Origin: Alphaproteobacteria bacterium
Lineage (GTDB): Bacteria; Myxococcota_A; UBA796; GCA-2862545
Length of the DNA: 64,000 bases
Assembly: GCA_020632925.1 (NCBI GenBank)
Contig: JACKER010000007.1
Location: 62,001-126,000 of the forward strand
Direction: 5' to 3'
Within the stretch, counting starts at the first letter, position 1; each line of letters opens with the position of its first letter. The notes beneath the pieces are model-generated. The model did not search any database. It was given only the letters and a program-made list of their open reading frames with translations, and was not told the DNA's origin. The position numbers and the translations under genes were made by a program. Shown here piece after piece: positions 62,288-64,000 of this stretch.

Positions 62288-63113
62288 AGGCCGTGACCTC
62301 CATCGTGGTGTAGAGCACCCAGTGCAGCAGGAAGGAGGGCCACGCGCTCTTTGCCCGCCAGCACAGCCAGCCCATCAGGATGCCGCCGAACCAGCTCGAG
62401 ATCATCTCGGGCTCGGGCTTGTGCTGGTGCAGCAGGAAGAACGGGTACGCCTGGATCACGATCGCCGCGACGGGCCCGAGCGTCCGCCCGAGGCCGAAGA
62501 GCATGAAGCCCCGGTAGTAGTACTCCCAGCAGAACATGTAGACGCCCATCGCGAGCTCGTACTGGATCAGGGCGACCACGCTGGTCCGCGCGGGCTTGTA
62601 CCGCGGGTAGAACTGCGCGAACTCGGGGAACATCCAGACCACGATCGGGATGCAGACGAGGATCGCGACGAGCAGGATGCCGACGGGCCGCGACCACCAG
62701 CGGACGTCGCCGAGACCGAGGCCCCAGGCGCTCCATGGGACCTTCCCGCGCGCCATCGCCGCCACCACCATCAGGACGCCGACCGCCGCACCCAGAGCCA
62801 GCGAGGTGGGGTCGTCCTTGAGCCACGCCTTGCCCGCCGGGTGGTACGCCCAGATCAGCGCGGGCGCCATGGCGGACGCGACGCCGACGCCAGCGAGCCC
62901 CATCGCGAGCGGGTCGCTGCTGTCGTGGACCACGGCCGCCCAGGTCGGCAGCACCAGGAACACGATGAGGGCCAGCGCCGGCAGGATCACGAGGTGCGCG
63001 GGTGGGCCGTACAGGTCGTAGTGGAGCTGCGAGTACGCCGCGACCGTCGCGAGGAACAGCATCCACGCGTGTTGTCTCGTCCAACCCCAGAGCTCGCGAA
63101 CGGTCTCGATCAT
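62274..63113 (-). CDS. CPBP (Abi) family intramembrane protease
   Basis: 279 residues, about eight membrane helices. Motif 1 'WEYYYRGFMLFGLGRTLG' (E-x-x-x-R type, with E-Y rather than E-E), motif 2 'FFLLHQHKPEPEM', and motif 3 'WPSFLLHWVLY' fit CPBP glutamic proteases, related to Rce1. In bacteria these often process small peptides or give immunity. The first Glu of the usual EE pair is replaced (W-E-Y), so activity is uncertain. Convergent with the selenoprotein candidate. Confidence 0.8.
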   Translation of the reverse strand: MIETVRELWGWTRQHAWMLFLATVAAYSQLHYDLYGPPAHLVILPALALIVFLVLPTWAAVVHDSSDPLAMGLAGVGVASAMAPALIWAYHPAGKAWLKDDPTSLALGAAVGVLMVVAAMARGKVPWSAWGLGLGDVRWWSRPVGILLVAILVCIPIVVWMFPEFAQFYPRYKPARTSVVALIQYELAMGVYMFCWEYYYRGFMLFGLGRTLGPVAAIVIQAYPFFLLHQHKPEPEMISSWFGGILMGWLCWRAKSAWPSFLLHWVLYTTMEVTAFIAR

Positions 63114-63148
63114 GGTCGCGCAGCATGACCGCCGACGCCGGACCGCGC

Positions 63149-63154
63149 TATACT
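63149..63154 (+). promoter_or_regulatory. -10 box (TATACT) next to a GTG start
   Basis: TATACT in an otherwise GC-rich region, seven bases before GTG 63161. The expected transcription start coincides with the start codon, so the mRNA would be leaderless. No clear -35 box; TGACCG at 63126-63131 is at about the right distance. Confidence 0.4.
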
Positions 63155-63160
63155 GAACAG

Positions 63161-63409
63161 GTGTTCACTTGGTCGGCGAGGTGGATCGTGCGGTGGGACA
63201 CGAACGAGGGGCGTCACACCTGCGTGTTGCCGGGAGGCATCGTCGCTCATGCTGTGCGGAGCACGGTCGGCTGGGAGGTGCTGGTCCCCGCGGCCGGCGT
63301 GCACGAGTTCGTCCGCAACCCGGCGCTCGTGACCTGGATCTCCGCGCGACCCGTGATCGAGCGCGTGATCCGTGCGAGGCTGCACGGCGAGGATCCGCAC
63401 GGGCTGTGA
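63161..63409 (+). CDS. Small hypothetical protein, possibly leaderless
   Basis: 82 residues starting MFTWSARWIVRWDTNEGRH. No signal peptide; one Cys; C-terminal basic helix ('RPVIERVIRARLHGED'). No ribosome site precedes the GTG, but TATACT at 63149-63154 is a near-ideal -10 box whose transcript would begin at or next to the GTG. An alternative ATG at 63125 lies upstream of that box. Family not recognised. Confidence 0.5.
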   Translation: MFTWSARWIVRWDTNEGRHTCVLPGGIVAHAVRSTVGWEVLVPAAGVHEFVRNPALVTWISARPVIERVIRARLHGEDPHGL

Positions 63410-63502
63410 CCGATCGCGGATCGCGACGACGAATCGCGACGTGGATCGAATGTCCGAGACGGGCGCACGTCGATGGTCACATCAGCGGACGGGAGGTGAG
63501 GA

Positions 63503-64000
63503 ATGGGTCGCAACATCAGCCTGGTGCTCGGCATCTCGATGATGACGCTCGCGGGGTGCGAGGTCATCCAGCAGGCGCTGGCGAGCTTGTCCGAGATCGA
63601 GCTGCTCGGCGTCGTCCCGGACCAGAACTTCTCGAACACGGGCACCGCCGGATACGGCAAGGTCCGGTTCGCCATCGGTGGCCGTGACGACCTCGGCCAG
63701 GCGCTGGCGCCCTTCGCCGACGAGATCGAGATCACCTCGGACGACGGCCAGAACGTCGACGAGACCCCGGGCGATCAGGTCGATGGGCACACCGCGGGCT
63801 CCTTCCTGTTCCTCGTGGACGGCTCGGGATCGACCGAGGCGGACCTGACCTGCGACGGCTGCCCCACCGACCCGAACCGCCTGCGCGTCGAGGCGACCAA
63901 GGCGCTCGCGCAGGAGCTCGGCTACTGCGGCGGCGGCTGGCGCATGTCGCTGATGGAGTTCGGCGGGTACCCGGACAACGGCTTCTCCGCGACCCACGTG
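63503..64000 (+). CDS. VWA-domain lipoprotein, partial (cut by window edge)
   Basis: At least 166 residues; continues beyond the window. MGRNISLVLGISMMTLAGCEV has a lipobox (LAGC, Cys 19) and GGGAGGTGAGG before the ATG. From about residue 100, 'SFLFLVDGSGSTEADLTC' contains an intact DxSxS metal-binding motif, then 'LRVEATKALAQELGYCGGGWRMSLMEFG', typical of a VWA domain. Unlike the protein at 31921, it keeps the MIDAS residues. Probably a surface-attached binding protein. Confidence 0.85.
   Translation, partial: MGRNISLVLGISMMTLAGCEVIQQALASLSEIELLGVVPDQNFSNTGTAGYGKVRFAIGGRDDLGQALAPFADEIEITSDDGQNVDETPGDQVDGHTAGSFLFLVDGSGSTEADLTCDGCPTDPNRLRVEATKALAQELGYCGGGWRMSLMEFGGYPDNGFSATHV

Overview
The window is GC-rich (roughly 70 percent by eye) and densely packed, and it reads as a chromosome segment from a deltaproteobacterial or Myxococcota-type organism. 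The evidence is two Ser/Thr protein kinases with large C-terminal repeat regions, many short-signal lipoproteins and secreted proteins of unknown function, VWA lipoproteins, Asp-rich linkers, frequent 4-base stop/start overlaps with GTG or TTG starts, sigma-54-type promoters and a probable selenoprotein. No rRNA, tRNA, CRISPR array, transposase or phage gene was seen. The taxonomic statement is an inference; no marker gene is present.

Layout. 1-14.5 kb: a partial deoxynucleoside kinase, secreted proteins, a ParA-like ATPase, a large kinase-ATPase-TPR protein, lipoproteins, a DLH-type hydrolase, an ASST-type lipoprotein, a class II glutamine amidotransferase, and a coupled operon of a haem lipoprotein, a probable barrel protein and a YceI protein. 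14.6-20.5 kb: a tight six-gene operon of lysine 2,3-aminomutase, a CxxCxxCC protein, two ATP-grasp ligases, a GNAT-deacetylase fusion and a second GNAT. It looks like an undescribed beta-lysine-based small-molecule pathway. 20.6-30 kb: a large secreted protein, an AraC regulator and a leftward run of seven genes from a Ser/Thr kinase through a patatin/EF-hand protein and a permuted-papain protein to two tandem Cys-rich lipoproteins. 30-33.5 kb: a four-gene operon of exported proteins (including a MIDAS-less VWA lipoprotein), a broken Ig-like gene and a repeat-rich intergenic region. 33.5-38.5 kb: a YyaL-NHLRC2-type fusion, a paralogue of the gene at 1889, and an RRM protein.

38.5-56.8 kb is a denitrification region. 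An Rrf2 (NsrR-like) and a LuxR regulator lie beside norD-norQ-norB-norC. mobB is divergent from norC. A 12-gene leftward operon then carries a porin, a tetrahaem cytochrome, a four-cluster Fe-S protein, an NrfD-type membrane protein, napD, napA, a tetrahaem NapB-like protein, a NapF-like ferredoxin, a small unknown, nirK fused to cytochrome c, nirV and a SCO-type copper protein. Together these would reduce nitrate to nitrite, nitrite to NO and NO to N2O in the periplasm and membrane. MobB would serve the molybdenum cofactor of NapA. norC, mobB and the long operon all have a good -24/-12 promoter match, and a 14-base motif sits at nearly the same distance upstream of the norC and long-operon promoters. 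Nitrous oxide reductase is not in the window.

57-64 kb: membrane and secreted unknowns, a C39-like cysteine peptidase, a transglutaminase-like protein coupled to a Tat-exported pirin, a lipoprotein gene with an in-frame TGA in a U-x-x-C context followed by a hairpin that fits a bacterial SECIS element, a CPBP protease, a possibly leaderless small gene and a partial VWA lipoprotein.

Most promising for follow-up: the selenoprotein candidate (61658-62287), the shared sigma-54/upstream-site control of denitrification, and the kamA/ATP-grasp/deacetylase operon.
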